Source: Elusimicrobiota bacterium
Lineage (GTDB): Bacteria > Elusimicrobiota > UBA5214 > JBBAAG01
Direction of reading: 5' to 3'
NCBI GenBank assembly: GCA_041658405.1
Contig: JBBAAG010000069.1
Span: forward strand, 1 to 17,901
Length of the DNA stretch: 17,901 nt
Shown: one piece after another, positions 1 through 6,754 of the stretch
How positions within the stretch are numbered: position 1 is the stretch's first letter
How the letters are laid out: each line of letters starts with the position of its first letter
The notes under the pieces: generated by a model
Database searches by the model: none
The model's input: the letters and a program-made list of their open reading frames with translations, nothing else
Told to the model about the DNA's origin: nothing
Translations under genes and position numbers: made by a program

Positions 1-234
1 TGCGTTTATGACAAACACGGGAAGCGGGTCAAGCGTATTAATCTCATCCCGTGCCTGGATATACCACTTATTAGCTATACTATCCGGGAAAAAAGCGTGG
101 ATATCCGGGTTCAGGACAAACGTGAACTCCGGTTCTTCTGAATACGCAGCCCCGCTGAATGTTAGTGTCAGTACAAAAAAACAAAAGAAGAGCAGTTTAT
201 GAACTGCCCTTCTTTTTAGTGTTGAGTTCCGCAT
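1..234 (-). CDS. Exported calcineurin-like metallophosphoesterase, N-terminal part (cut by window edge)
   Basis: The minus-strand frame from the ATG at 234 stays open to base 1, giving the first 78 residues. Residues 1-30 form a signal peptide: basic start (KRR at 7-9), hydrophobic core LLFFCFFVLTLTF (14-26) and an SGAAYS cleavage region. The mature part begins with FTFVLNPDIHAFFP (37-50), whose D44-x-H46 fits metal-binding motif I of dinuclear metallophosphoesterases. It continues to INTLDPLPVFVINA (65-78), the strand that in this family leads into the GD motif, which would lie just outside the window. The start is 5 bases after the GH4 stop codon on the same strand, so the gene is probably translated from the same mRNA; no strong Shine-Dalgarno is seen. 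Known of the family: hydrolysis of phosphomono- or diesters. The export signal suggests a periplasmic or surface enzyme. The substrate cannot be told, and the family call rests on motif I alone. Confidence 0.72.
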   Translation of the reverse strand, partial: MRNSTLKRRAVHKLLFFCFFVLTLTFSGAAYSEEPEFTFVLNPDIHAFFPDSIANKWYIQARDEINTLDPLPVFVINA

Positions 235-239
235 TAGTG

Positions 240-1568
240 TTATAGCTTTACGCTCTTAAAATTCTTTAAGTACGGCTGGTTTTTCTTTAACATCTCGCCA
301 ACCATCTTACGTATTTCCGCTAACGACAATACCGCTGCGGTTAACGGGTCATAGGCTACTGAATGGAATGCCATCTCTGCATCACCCGTAAGCGCAGCTT
401 CAACTGCCAGTTCTTCACTTGCGATACTGATATTATTCAACGCTGCGAGTTGCGGGGGTAATGCTCCTACGTGGATAGTATTAAACCCGCGTTTATTTGC
501 CAGGACGGGTACTTCAACACAAACGTTTGGCGGTAAGTTCGTTATTATCCCGGTATTCGGAACATTACCGTTAAACTCAAACGGGTCACCGCCTTTGTAT
601 GCACTGATAATTGATGCTGCGTATTCATGCCCCCGTGCGAGATTCATTGGTGCACCTTTTGCAAACCAATCCTTCACCGTTTTTCTCCAGGTTTTCTCGC
701 GAATAAGGTAGTGGTCCAGGATATACGCATGCTTCCCGGGGTTCCACCCGGTACCGGTAGTACAATATTTATTTATCAAATCTTTACGTTTACGGAACCA
801 CCAGCTGTACTCCGAATTATGCCCGCTGGATTCTGTTACATAATAACCTAACTGGAGAAACATTTCGTTACGCACCTGTTCGTGGTTAAGCAATTTTTTG
901 TCGTTAAGTATAGCTTTACGGATTAACGGTATCGCATTTTTGCCGTTCCAGTTAAACTCAATAAACCATGATTGGTGGTTAATCCCCGCGCAAACATATG
1001 TTATCTCGTTATACGGCGCTTTTATCCAGGTAGCCAGCATCTTTGAGGTTCCCTGTACGCTATGGCATAAACCTGTTACTTTGATGGGCGTAGTTTTTTG
1101 CATTGCTCTGCAGAGCATTGCCATTGGGTTTGTGTAGTTCAGCATTATAGCGTTTGGCGCGTAGCGTTCAACATCCTTCGCAATGTCTACCATCACAGGT
1201 ATTGTGCGTAAGGCCCTGAATATTCCCGCTACCCCGCGGGTATCGCCTACATTAATATCCACCCCGTACTTTTTGGGGATAAGAATATCGTGCTTCCAGA
1301 TATTAACTCCGCCGTTAAGGATTGTGCAGACCACAGCATCCGCGCCTTTGATAGCTTCCTTACGGTCCATTGTAGCAACTACTTTAGCGGGGTACTTACC
1401 TTTGTCAACTATACTCTTAACCGCGCGATAGGCGAAGTCTAACCGTTCCTTATCGATATCCATAAGGTATAACGTTGCATCCGCAAGTAACGGATATGTT
1501 AATATATCCCGTACCAACCCGCGGGTGAACCCAAAACTTCCTGCACCGATGAACGTAATCTTTACCAT
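240..1568 (-). CDS. Glycoside hydrolase family 4 (MelA-like alpha-galactosidase / alpha-galacturonidase)
   Basis: A 442-residue protein of normal GH4 length. Residues 2-15 carry the NAD-binding Rossmann start (VKITFIGAGSFGFT). NYTNPM lies at 144-149, GLCHSVQGT at 166-174 and CAGINHQS at 193-200. Known GH4 chemistry is oxidation-elimination using NAD+ and Mn2+ bound by a Cys and a His; C168 and H198 are the matching residues. The CHSVQGT and GINH wording is closest to MelA-type alpha-galactosidases and alpha-galacturonidases rather than 6-phospho-glucosidases. The enzyme should be cytoplasmic, releasing a sugar or uronate from an imported oligosaccharide. An upstream in-frame TTG at 1589 exists, but the ATG at 1568 starts exactly at the Rossmann strand and has AAAGGGG about 11 bases upstream, so I prefer it. 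It lies 57 bases after the Gfo/Idh/MocA gene and 5 bases before the phosphoesterase, on the same strand, suggesting an operon. Substrate is uncertain. Confidence 0.93.
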   Translation of the reverse strand: MVKITFIGAGSFGFTRGLVRDILTYPLLADATLYLMDIDKERLDFAYRAVKSIVDKGKYPAKVVATMDRKEAIKGADAVVCTILNGGVNIWKHDILIPKKYGVDINVGDTRGVAGIFRALRTIPVMVDIAKDVERYAPNAIMLNYTNPMAMLCRAMQKTTPIKVTGLCHSVQGTSKMLATWIKAPYNEITYVCAGINHQSWFIEFNWNGKNAIPLIRKAILNDKKLLNHEQVRNEMFLQLGYYVTESSGHNSEYSWWFRKRKDLINKYCTTGTGWNPGKHAYILDHYLIREKTWRKTVKDWFAKGAPMNLARGHEYAASIISAYKGGDPFEFNGNVPNTGIITNLPPNVCVEVPVLANKRGFNTIHVGALPPQLAALNNISIASEELAVEAALTGDAEMAFHSVAYDPLTAAVLSLAEIRKMVGEMLKKNQPYLKNFKSVKL

Positions 1569-1625
1569 CTTAGTTAAAACCCCTTTCAAAAAACATCCTG
1601 CTAAGTATTTTACAATATTATTTTG

Positions 1626-2639
1626 TTATAAATTTAACTTAGGTAATATGTTCGCGTGCTCAATCGCATCAACTAGTGTTACAAAATCAGTGCAGCCTTC
1701 CTTAAACGTGCTCTTAGGTTTCGTTCCGTTACGTATAGCACTATAAAAATCTTCAAGCTGCGCGGTATGCCCACCGTCATTCTCAATACTTTCCTCAGTA
1801 CTAACACTCGCACTGGCGGGGGTTTTGATAACAATTTTGTTGCCGGTATTCTCAATCGTGCCGGTAGTACCGCTGATTATCAGTGTATGGTTGACATACC
1901 CTTTTGAACTGTAATATGAGTTCAGGACGCCATGCACACCAGTGGCGGTACTAAACATAAACGTCATGGTATCCATCTTACCGACCGCGGGGTTAATAGT
2001 TTTCACTACCGCCGTACCGTCTGTTATATCCCCGAATAATAAGCGTATCGCTGAAACATTATGCACACCGCCGTCGGTAAGGAAGCCGCCAACGTGTTTG
2101 TGGTTAAGCCTCCAACTCGTCTTTGCGTAACGGTTACTCCCGGGTGTTACATCCGACATACGGTTCCATAACACAGAGTACGGTATGCCGATAATGCCGG
2201 AATCAAGTATTTGTTTTATCCTCAGTATTACCTGGTGATACCTAAAATTTTCAGCTACCATCTTGACTAACGTTGGGTACTTACGCCCGAGGCTTACCAT
2301 CTCAATAGCTTCCACCCGGGTTGAGGCGATAGGTTTCTCAACCAGTACATGCTTCCCCGCAGCAAGGGCGGTACGCGTAACAGGATAGTTTAGTTCTATA
2401 GGCAATGCTATGATCACAGCGTCAATATTGGGATTAACCAAAACATCACGGTAGTCTGTGCACAAGGTAACATCAGGCCCGCAGGCTGCGGCGTAGATCC
2501 TCGCTTTTTCTTGGGTATGGTTACACACCTGGGTGATACTGAATTTTGGTACTAACTTCTTAAGAGCGGGTAAATGAATATTAGTTGCGGAATTACCGCA
2601 TCCAATCACTGCTAGTTTTACTGGTATATCCATAAACAT
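1626..2639 (-). CDS. Gfo/Idh/MocA family NAD(P)-dependent oxidoreductase
   Basis: A protein of about 337 residues. The N-terminal Rossmann domain begins VKLAVIGCGNSATNIHLPAL (7-26). The diagnostic EKP motif is at 101-103 (VLVEKPIAS), and the C-terminal domain has GGFLTDGGVHNV (184-195), with D189 and H193 at the usual active-site positions. Family members oxidise or reduce sugars, inositols and sugar acids with NAD(P); the exact substrate is unknown. The frame stays open into the tRNA gene upstream, but those extra residues are tRNA sequence. The plausible starts are ATG 2639 (MFMDIP) or ATG 2633 (MDIP); neither has a clear Shine-Dalgarno. The gene starts 43 bases downstream of tRNA-Ser and is followed by the GH4 gene, so the pair may handle one glycoside: GH4 releases the sugar and this enzyme oxidises or epimerises it. 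That pathway is inference from adjacency. Confidence 0.9.
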   Translation of the reverse strand: MFMDIPVKLAVIGCGNSATNIHLPALKKLVPKFSITQVCNHTQEKARIYAAACGPDVTLCTDYRDVLVNPNIDAVIIALPIELNYPVTRTALAAGKHVLVEKPIASTRVEAIEMVSLGRKYPTLVKMVAENFRYHQVILRIKQILDSGIIGIPYSVLWNRMSDVTPGSNRYAKTSWRLNHKHVGGFLTDGGVHNVSAIRLLFGDITDGTAVVKTINPAVGKMDTMTFMFSTATGVHGVLNSYYSSKGYVNHTLIISGTTGTIENTGNKIVIKTPASASVSTEESIENDGGHTAQLEDFYSAIRNGTKPKSTFKEGCTDFVTLVDAIEHANILPKLNL

Positions 2640-2682
2640 TATTATTCTATAAAAGTCTTTAAAAAAATAACTACAAAAAAAA

Positions 2683-2773
2683 CGGAGGGGGTGAGATTTG
2701 AACTCACGGTACAGGATTTCGCCCGTACAGCGGTTTAGCAAACCGCCGCCCTAGGCCACTAGGCGACCCCTCC
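2683..2773 (-). tRNA. tRNA-Ser (anticodon GCT)
   Basis: A 91-base cloverleaf on the minus strand. The acceptor stem is GGAGGGG paired with CCCCTCC, with discriminator base G. The anticodon stem-loop is GCGGT-TTGCTAA-ACCGC, giving anticodon GCT for serine AGC/AGT codons. A long variable arm (class II) follows, and then the T arm GTGAG-TTCAAAT-CTCAC. The long variable arm is what separates tRNA-Ser, tRNA-Leu and tRNA-Tyr from the others. CCA is not encoded. Eight T residues follow the 3' end directly. The accessory island begins on the 5' side of this tRNA. Confidence 0.96.
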
Positions 2774-2852
2774 GATAATCAGAAATTACTTTGGAAATTA
2801 TACATTATTTAAATATATTTTGTCTCATGTTTTGTTTCATCTTTTACACTTC

Positions 2853-2873
2853 TTCTGTGTTCCCGAAATAATC
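2853..2873 (+). repeat. ARPP-1 3'-end repeat, copy A (shortest)
   Basis: The 18-base core TTCTGTGTTCCCGAAATA plus ATC. The same core ends the two ARPP-1 remnants at 6652-6669 and 8266-8286. Copies A and C are identical over 21 bases and stay similar for a few more. In the remnants the core encodes the C-terminal SVFPK-stop; here the SVFPK-stop frame is also preserved, but upstream ARPP-1 sequence is gone. A promoter and the HEPN gene follow at once. Confidence 0.85.
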
Positions 2874-2879
2874 AGGTAT

Positions 2880-2908
2880 TTGAATATTTTGGTTATATAT
2901 TATAAGAT
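2880..2908 (+). promoter_or_regulatory. Sigma70-type promoter of the HEPN/MNT unit
   Basis: TTGAAT at 2880-2885, a 17-base spacer, and TAAGAT at 2903-2908. With the usual 6-7 base distance, transcription would start at about 2915, one base before the ATG at 2916. The mRNA would then be effectively leaderless; there is no Shine-Dalgarno in front of that ATG. Confidence 0.6.
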
Positions 2909-2915
2909 GTTTAAC

Positions 2916-3304
2916 ATGGATCAAAAACAACACGTTCAATACTGGATAAAAGCGCGGAGCATGATTATCAGGCGATGCTGTCTTTATACAAAACTAAACG
3001 TTATGACTGGTGTTTGTTTATCGGACACCTGGTGCTTGAAAAAATGTTGAAGGCTGTTTAGGTGAGAGATAATAACAACAATACACCGCCGAAAACCCAT
3101 AATCTATTAAAGATTGCAGGAGAAACCAAGCTTGAACTGTCTGAAAGAATGAAAATAAATTTGCTTAACATAAACAATTTTAATTTGGAAACACGGTATC
3201 CGGATTATAAACTTGAGTTCTACAAAAAATGTAATAAACAGTTTGCGGATGAAAGTTTGAAAACTATTAAGGATATATTCAAATGGCTAAGAAAACAGAT
3301 ATAA
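2916..3304 (+). pseudogene. HEPN-domain toxin-like gene, broken by a frameshift and an in-frame amber stop
   Basis: Joined across frames, the product starts MDQKQHVQYWIK, then shifts by one base near 2950 (in an A run) into AEHDYQAMLSLYKTKRYDW, LFIGHLVLEKMLKAV. It meets TAG at 3059-3061 and continues in the same frame as VRDNNNNTPPKTH, NNFNLETRYPDYKLEFYKK up to the stop at 3302-3304. This is the full-length shape of the PF05168-type HEPN proteins encoded with nucleotidyltransferases (HI0074/HI0073 type). Inserting one A restores YWIKSAEHDY, so a one-base deletion is the simplest explanation of the frameshift. The gene overlaps the MNT gene by 22 bases, the usual operon arrangement. Because two separate lesions are present, true inactivation is more likely than sequencing error. 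A GTG at 3062 could start an 80-residue C-terminal fragment that keeps the PKTH motif; whether it is made is unknown. Confidence 0.85.
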
Positions 3305-3594
3305 AAATTATTGTACAGGAGTTCGTTGAACAGTTAAGTAAGGTTATTCATATTAAAGCTGTATATTTATTTGGATCATATGCCAACGGCAAACAAAACG
3401 AGTATAGCGATATTGACATTGCTATCATATCAAAAGATTTTTCTGGATTCCGGTATGATGACAGACAAAAAATTAATCCAGTGGTATTGCATACCAATAT
3501 TAATATAGAAACGCATCCGATAACTATAAAAGAATTTAACAGTAAGAACCCGTTTATCAAAGAAATATTACGTACCGGAAAACGGATTGTATAG
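3283..3594 (+). CDS. MNT-type nucleotidyltransferase, putative antitoxin partner of the HEPN gene
   Basis: A 103-residue minimal nucleotidyltransferase. The signature is LFGSYANGKQNEYSDIDIAI (29-48): the GS pair at 31-32 followed by D43-x-D45, the metal-binding aspartates of DNA polymerase beta-like nucleotidyltransferases. In MNT/HEPN modules, known members silence the HEPN RNase, in some cases by adding AMP to it. The frame is intact, and its ATG lies inside the end of the HEPN gene, so it depended on the HEPN message. The partner is now broken, leaving the antitoxin gene orphaned. Cytoplasmic. The coding sequence is clearly more AT-rich than the flanking metabolic genes, as expected of transferred modules. 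Confidence 0.88.
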   Translation: MAKKTDIKIIVQEFVEQLSKVIHIKAVYLFGSYANGKQNEYSDIDIAIISKDFSGFRYDDRQKINPVVLHTNINIETHPITIKEFNSKNPFIKEILRTGKRIV

Positions 3595-3717
3595 GCTATC
3601 TAGCTGTGTTATATGCAGATAGTTCAAATACACCGGAGTTTTTCAGCGAGTTTGACCTCACTCAGACAATATAGCAACTTCTTTTAACTCTTGTAAAGCC
3701 CCTCCTTTAGACATATG

Positions 3718-3736
3718 AAGCGCGGTGCCCGCGCTT
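3718..3736. other. GC-rich 8-bp hairpin between the MNT and ATPase genes
   Basis: AAGCGCGG, three loop bases (TGC), then CCGCGCTT: a perfect 8-bp stem. No T run follows on either side, so it is a poor intrinsic terminator. Its right arm overlaps the 16-base direct repeat at 3728-3743. It may be a recombination or transcript-stability structure; function is unknown. The surrounding 3595-3761 stretch holds nothing else convincing except a loose CTATCT/AGATAG inverted repeat just after the MNT stop. Confidence 0.5.
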
Positions 3737-3743
3737 AGTTAAT
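3728..3743 (+). repeat. 16-bp direct repeat, left copy, flanking the ATPase unit
   Basis: CCCGCGCTTAGTTAAT. A copy differing at one base (T/G at position 8) lies at 5062-5077, so the ATPase gene and its promoter are bracketed by near-identical direct repeats. This is compatible with an insertion footprint, but no integrase or transposase is present. Confidence 0.6.
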
Positions 3744-3761
3744 ATTGAACATGACATCATT

Positions 3762-3803
3762 ATTGAAATATCAGTTGACAAGACCGATATTTCAATGTAG
3801 AAT
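3762..3803 (+). promoter_or_regulatory. Promoter with overlapping inverted-repeat operator for the AAA ATPase gene
   Basis: TTGACA (3775-3780), a 17-base spacer and TAGAAT (3798-3803) make a near-consensus sigma70 promoter. A perfect 11-bp inverted repeat, ATTGAAATATC (3762-3772) and GATATTTCAAT (3786-3796), surrounds the -35 box and fills most of the spacer. A dimeric regulator bound there would occlude RNA polymerase, so repression is likely. The base 7 positions after TAGAAT is 3810, the A of the ATG, so the transcript should be leaderless. Confidence 0.82.
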
Positions 3804-3809
3804 GTTTTT

Positions 3810-4973
3810 ATGATTAATAGAAAAATAGAGTTATCAGCGATACTCCGGTTCTTAAAGTCTTATCCAGTAGTAGGCCTGATTGGAGCGCGGCAGGTAGGTA
3901 AAACTACAGTTGCGCGAATAATAGGTTCCCAATGGAAAGGGAAAGTATCTTACTTTGATGCTGAAAATCCTGAGGACCAAGCACGGCTGGCAGATCCTAT
4001 GATTGCGTTAAAATCATTAACCGGCTTGGTCGTGATTGACGAGATACAAAGGCTTCCTCAAATATTTAGTGTATTGCGTGTTCTGGCAGATAGGCCGGGG
4101 AACAAAGTTAAATTCTTGGTTTTAGGCAGTGCATCGCCGGAACTTTTAAAACAAGGATCCGAGAGTCTTGCGGGTAGAATAAAATATTATGAGATCGGTG
4201 GTTTTAGGATTAATGATATTGAAATGAAGAATGTAGAACAGTTATGGTTCAGGGGAGGATTCCCGAAGTCGTATTTATCGCGAAGTTCTAAAGAAAGTTT
4301 TGAATGGCGGCAAAGTTTTATCAGTACATTTTTGGAAAGAGATATCCCGCAGCTTGGGATTAACATCAATTCGGTTACGCTAAGGCGTTTTTGGACTATG
4401 CTGGCAAATTATCACGGGCAGATATGGAATTCATCCGAGTTCGCACGGTCTTTTGGTGTGGCAGATACTACGGTACGAGGGTATTTAGACCGCCTGACAT
4501 CAGCGCTTGTTGTCAGGCAATTATTGCCATGGCATGCGAACATTTCTAAACGTCAGGTTAAAATGCCAAAGATATATTTATCTGATAGCGGGCTTCTTCA
4601 TACATTATTAAACTTAAGAACGATACAGGATGTTGAAGGTCATCCCAAACTCGGGGCTTCATGGGAAGGGTTTTTGTTAGATCAAGTCATCCGGCATATT
4701 GACGCGGACAAAAATGAATGTTATTTCTGGGCTACGCATGCCGGTGCGGAATTAGATCTGTTAATAGTGCGGGGAAGACAAAGGATCGGGTTTGAATTTA
4801 AAAGAGCTACTGCACCAAAAATTACGCCGTCCATGATTTCCGCGAAACAAGACTTAAAGCTTGACGAACTGACTGTTATTTTTTATGGAAACACTTCTTT
4901 CCCGCTGAAAGAAGGAATCCGTGCGGTTGGTGCTGAAAATATTATTGAAGATATTAAACCGCTTAAAGGTTAA
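3810..4973 (+). CDS. AAA+ ATPase with DUF4143-type C-terminal domain
   Basis: A 387-residue protein with the order typical of this family. The N-terminal P-loop ATPase has Walker A GARQVGKTT (25-33), Walker B LVVIDEIQ (73-80, acidic D77 and E78) and a sensor-like LVLGSAS (103-109). A middle helical or winged-helix region (about 195-240, including FARSFGVADTTVRGYL) is followed by a C-terminal DUF4143 part. There ELD (314-316) followed by GFEFK (327-331) has the spacing of a PD-(D/E)xK nuclease-like fold. Such proteins are widespread, scattered and often horizontally transferred. Their role is unclear; conflict or toxin-antitoxin-like roles have been proposed. The gene stands alone with its own operator-bearing promoter, and the ATG coincides with the predicted transcription start. 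About 100 bases without a clear terminator separate it from the convergent gene. Family is certain; function is not. Confidence 0.9.
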   Translation: MINRKIELSAILRFLKSYPVVGLIGARQVGKTTVARIIGSQWKGKVSYFDAENPEDQARLADPMIALKSLTGLVVIDEIQRLPQIFSVLRVLADRPGNKVKFLVLGSASPELLKQGSESLAGRIKYYEIGGFRINDIEMKNVEQLWFRGGFPKSYLSRSSKESFEWRQSFISTFLERDIPQLGININSVTLRRFWTMLANYHGQIWNSSEFARSFGVADTTVRGYLDRLTSALVVRQLLPWHANISKRQVKMPKIYLSDSGLLHTLLNLRTIQDVEGHPKLGASWEGFLLDQVIRHIDADKNECYFWATHAGAELDLLIVRGRQRIGFEFKRATAPKITPSMISAKQDLKLDELTVIFYGNTSFPLKEGIRAVGAENIIEDIKPLKG

Positions 4974-5061
4974 TGCGTGAATTTGTATTGAAAATAGACA
5001 CGCTTTTAATATTAACCCGGTGTGTGTTTGAACTATCCGACGTTATAATATATATATACAC

Positions 5062-5077
5062 CCCGCGCGTAGTTAAT
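5062..5077 (+). repeat. 16-bp direct repeat, right copy, flanking the ATPase unit
   Basis: CCCGCGCGTAGTTAAT, 15 of 16 bases equal to 3728-3743. It overlaps the stop codon of the minus-strand gene ending at 5073, so if it is an insertion scar it set the 3' end of that gene. Confidence 0.55.
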
Positions 5078-5996
5078 GCTGGCCCTTCGCGAAACTGAAG
5101 TTAATAAATTTTTCTAACAGCGGAGTTCTACGGATATAGTCTTTATCAGAAACATAATAATTATCAGCCTTACTTTGTTTTTCCAATAATCCAAAGTGGT
5201 ATAAGGGGTTTACAATCCTGCTCATACCCACCCACACAAGCTTATCGCTCATATATGGCTTGGCAAGAAAGTCTTTATGTTTAATATTCAACCTTAATCC
5301 TTTAACTAATACAGTATTAACAAACTCTTCCGCATTCATCCAGTCCTTGCATTGCGTATGCGCAATGTATATGGGGAAACATATAAAGTGTTGTATCTCC
5401 GGGAATTGTTCTGCAAACCGGGTTAAATACGCTAGGTTGAACTTCAGGAAATAGGTTTCAAACAGTAAATAGTATAGTTCGCCAGGGGCGGTAGTGAGTA
5501 TAGATTTACCTTTTTGAGTGAGTAAAAAAAACTTGCCTCGTTTTGTAACTAATTCAGCAAGGGTAAGGATTATCCGTATTTGGTGCAGCCAAAAGAATTC
5601 TAATTCATTAATTGTTTTACAAAACTTCCTGAGGATAGTTGTGTCGTAGTTCACTACATCCATTGCTTTATGAACAAAATCACGGGTTAAATTCCCGGTG
5701 GCAGTTGTTTTCACTGGTGAACATTCCTGGAATAAGGAAATGATTTTCTTGCAATCTTGATAAAAAATTGCGGTGCTAAGTTCGGGGCCCGATATGTTTT
5801 TATTAAACACAACCGGTGAGTCCGGTGTGTTAAACGAGTTATAAATAAGTTTGCCCATCTGTATTGGCGATAACCCGCCTAGGTCGGTAACCGGTGTTGA
5901 GTTATAGTTTTCGTTGTAATTCCTAAAAAAATCTTCCGCTTCTTTTAAAGTGGCAAACTGTTTATGTTTCAGTAATTCTTTTAAATCTTCAAACAT
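5073..5996 (-). CDS. Protein of unknown function, 307 residues
   Basis: A long intact frame on the minus strand. I do not recognise a named domain with confidence. The N-terminal part has LGGLSPIQMGKLIYNSF (39-55) and SPVVFN (60-65), a LSPxQM-L-Y pattern seen at the N-terminus of various hypothetical bacterial proteins. The rest looks mainly alpha-helical, with many aromatic residues, no signal peptide and no clear membrane segment. A stretch near the end (VNPLYHFGLLE followed by NYYVSDKDYIRRTPLLEKF) resembles the wing and following strand of a winged helix, so DNA or RNA contact is possible. A 26-codon hydrophobic frame with a strong ribosome site ends 12 bases before this ATG, which itself has no clear Shine-Dalgarno; translation could be coupled. 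It sits within an island of toxin-antitoxin-like genes, so a defence or stress role is plausible but unsupported by motif. Confidence 0.7.
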   Translation of the reverse strand: MFEDLKELLKHKQFATLKEAEDFFRNYNENYNSTPVTDLGGLSPIQMGKLIYNSFNTPDSPVVFNKNISGPELSTAIFYQDCKKIISLFQECSPVKTTATGNLTRDFVHKAMDVVNYDTTILRKFCKTINELEFFWLHQIRIILTLAELVTKRGKFFLLTQKGKSILTTAPGELYYLLFETYFLKFNLAYLTRFAEQFPEIQHFICFPIYIAHTQCKDWMNAEEFVNTVLVKGLRLNIKHKDFLAKPYMSDKLVWVGMSRIVNPLYHFGLLEKQSKADNYYVSDKDYIRRTPLLEKFINFSFAKGQH

Positions 5997-6008
5997 TAAT
6001 TTATACCG

Positions 6009-6089
6009 TTAACACCATTTCTGCTGTCCTATATACCTAATAAACCATACCAGTATTATATAAAAAAAATGGGTGAAAGGTATTTTCAT
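6009..6089 (-). CDS. Possible short hydrophobic leader peptide upstream of the 307-residue protein
   Basis: A 26-residue frame starting at ATG 6089 with AGGAGAACC directly before it, the best ribosome site near this gene. The middle (FFYIILVWFIRYI) is hydrophobic enough for one membrane span. The frame ends 12 bases before the ATG at 5996. It could be a real small membrane peptide, a leader that couples translation, or the leftover start of a deleted gene. The same ribosome-site-plus-ATG context occurs again at 8142 and, loosely, at 7547, where the frames are only 13 and 6 codons. Confidence 0.35.
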   Translation of the reverse strand: MKIPFTHFFYIILVWFIRYIGQQKWC

Positions 6090-6119
6090 GGTTCTCCTGC
6101 GTATATATCATCAGAAGCG
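6083..6119. repeat. 37-bp repeat at the 5' side of ARPP-1 remnant B
   Basis: Runs from TTTTCATGGTT through CGTATATATCATCAGAAGCG. A copy with two mismatches lies at 8136-8172, in front of ARPP-1 remnant C, and a looser relative lies at 7541-7567. On the minus strand it contains a Shine-Dalgarno (AGGAG) and an ATG; on the plus strand it precedes the ARPP-1 gene by about 50 bases. It could be a shared promoter/leader or the outer end of a repeated unit. Confidence 0.75.
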
Positions 6120-6166
6120 TAACAAAACGCAGGGTTTAAGAAAAAGGAAGGGAAAAGTTAAGGTTT

Positions 6167-6670
6167 ATGGTTACAGAAACAAAAACAGTGTTAGAATCGT
6201 TTTTATCAACGTTAACTGTTCTGCCAGGTATGGACTACCAAAAAGTGGAACTATACCCGTTATCAACCGGCACGCGGCACTCTAGGGGTGTTGAATACCA
6301 AAGCGCGGATGCTGCGTTGAAACACGGCGTTGCGGAGATCACGGAAATCGATGCGGGCGGGCACGTACCGGAATTACGGTTTGTCAACCGCGGGAATAGT
6401 AAGGTGTTCATCATAGACGGGCAGGAACTCCGGGGTGCGAAGCAAAACCGTAATAATGCGGTACCCCGAAGGTACCGGTGCAAACGGTGTGGCGGTGGTT
6501 ATCAACGGTAAGGTTGCGTGTATTGATATCACAGCGTAGATCCCGGAAAAACGTTGACTTACCGCTCTATAGGTATTGGTGAAAATGTTAGGTACGAAGA
6601 TCAAACCGTTGTTGGCGCGGGCTTAGTGGTGGATAGTACCGTCATCCATTTTTCTGTGTTCCCGAAATAG
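6167..6670 (+). pseudogene. ARPP-1 domain gene with internal deletion (remnant B)
   Basis: Residues 1-95 of the first frame match the ARPP-1 N-terminus closely: FLSTLTVLPGMDY (12-24), HGVAEITEIDAGGHVPEL (53-70), then FVNRGNSKVFIIDGQEL and RGAKQNR (89-95). After about 6455 the frame becomes nonsense. Two later pieces of the same domain appear in other frames: GVAVVINGKVACIDI (about 6483-6527) and, in a third frame from about 6536, TYRSIGIGENVRYEDQT, VVGAGLVVDSTVIHFSVFPK ending at TAG 6668-6670. A complete ARPP-1 protein is roughly 270-300 residues, so over 100 codons are missing from the middle and at least two frame changes are present. ARPP-1 stands for ARG and Rhodanese-Phosphatase-superfamily-associated Protein domain; its biochemical role is unknown. 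The 3' end leads straight into the promoter of an MNT/HepT pair. Confidence 0.85.
6652..6669 (+). repeat. ARPP-1 3'-end repeat, copy B
   Basis: The 18-base core TTCTGTGTTCCCGAAATA, here ending the ARPP-1 frame with TAG. A promoter begins 9 bases later. Confidence 0.85.
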
Positions 6671-6677
6671 TTTATCA

Positions 6678-6706
6678 TTGAATATTAACCTGGGGTGTTG
6701 TAAAAT
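6678..6706 (+). promoter_or_regulatory. Sigma70-type promoter of the MNT/HepT pair
   Basis: TTGAAT (6678-6683), 17-base spacer, TAAAAT (6701-6706). Predicted start is about 6713, which is the G of a GTG opening a 13-codon frame whose TGA stop directly abuts the MNT ATG at 6755. The MNT gene has its own ribosome site (AAAGGA, 8-9 bases upstream). The TTGAATA-N-GGGGT-TGTA layout resembles the promoter at 8728-8756. Confidence 0.6.
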
Positions 6707-6754
6707 ATTGTCGTGATAAAAAATAAAAAGATAGTAAAGAAAAAGGATAGTTGA

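Noticed and set aside
8..202. 64-codon plus-strand frame at the left edge
   Set aside because: The opposite strand encodes a signal peptide followed by a phosphoesterase motif, which is the better reading.
2640..2741. N-terminal extension of the Gfo/Idh/MocA protein
   Set aside because: Those codons are tRNA-Ser sequence and its poly-T tail; the Rossmann strand begins right after ATG 2639/2633.
2683..2773. tRNA-Ser as the integration site of the island
   Set aside because: The island lies on the 5' side of the tRNA, no integrase is present, and I find no second copy of the tRNA 3' end in the island.
3059..3061. In-frame TAG in the HEPN gene as a sign of amber recoding or stop read-through
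   Set aside because: The same gene also carries a one-base frameshift, and other genes in the window end at TAG normally; ordinary decay explains it.
4974..5061. Terminator after the ATPase gene (GCGTG...CACGC followed by TTTT)
   Set aside because: Only a 5-bp stem with a loop of about 20 bases; too weak to call.
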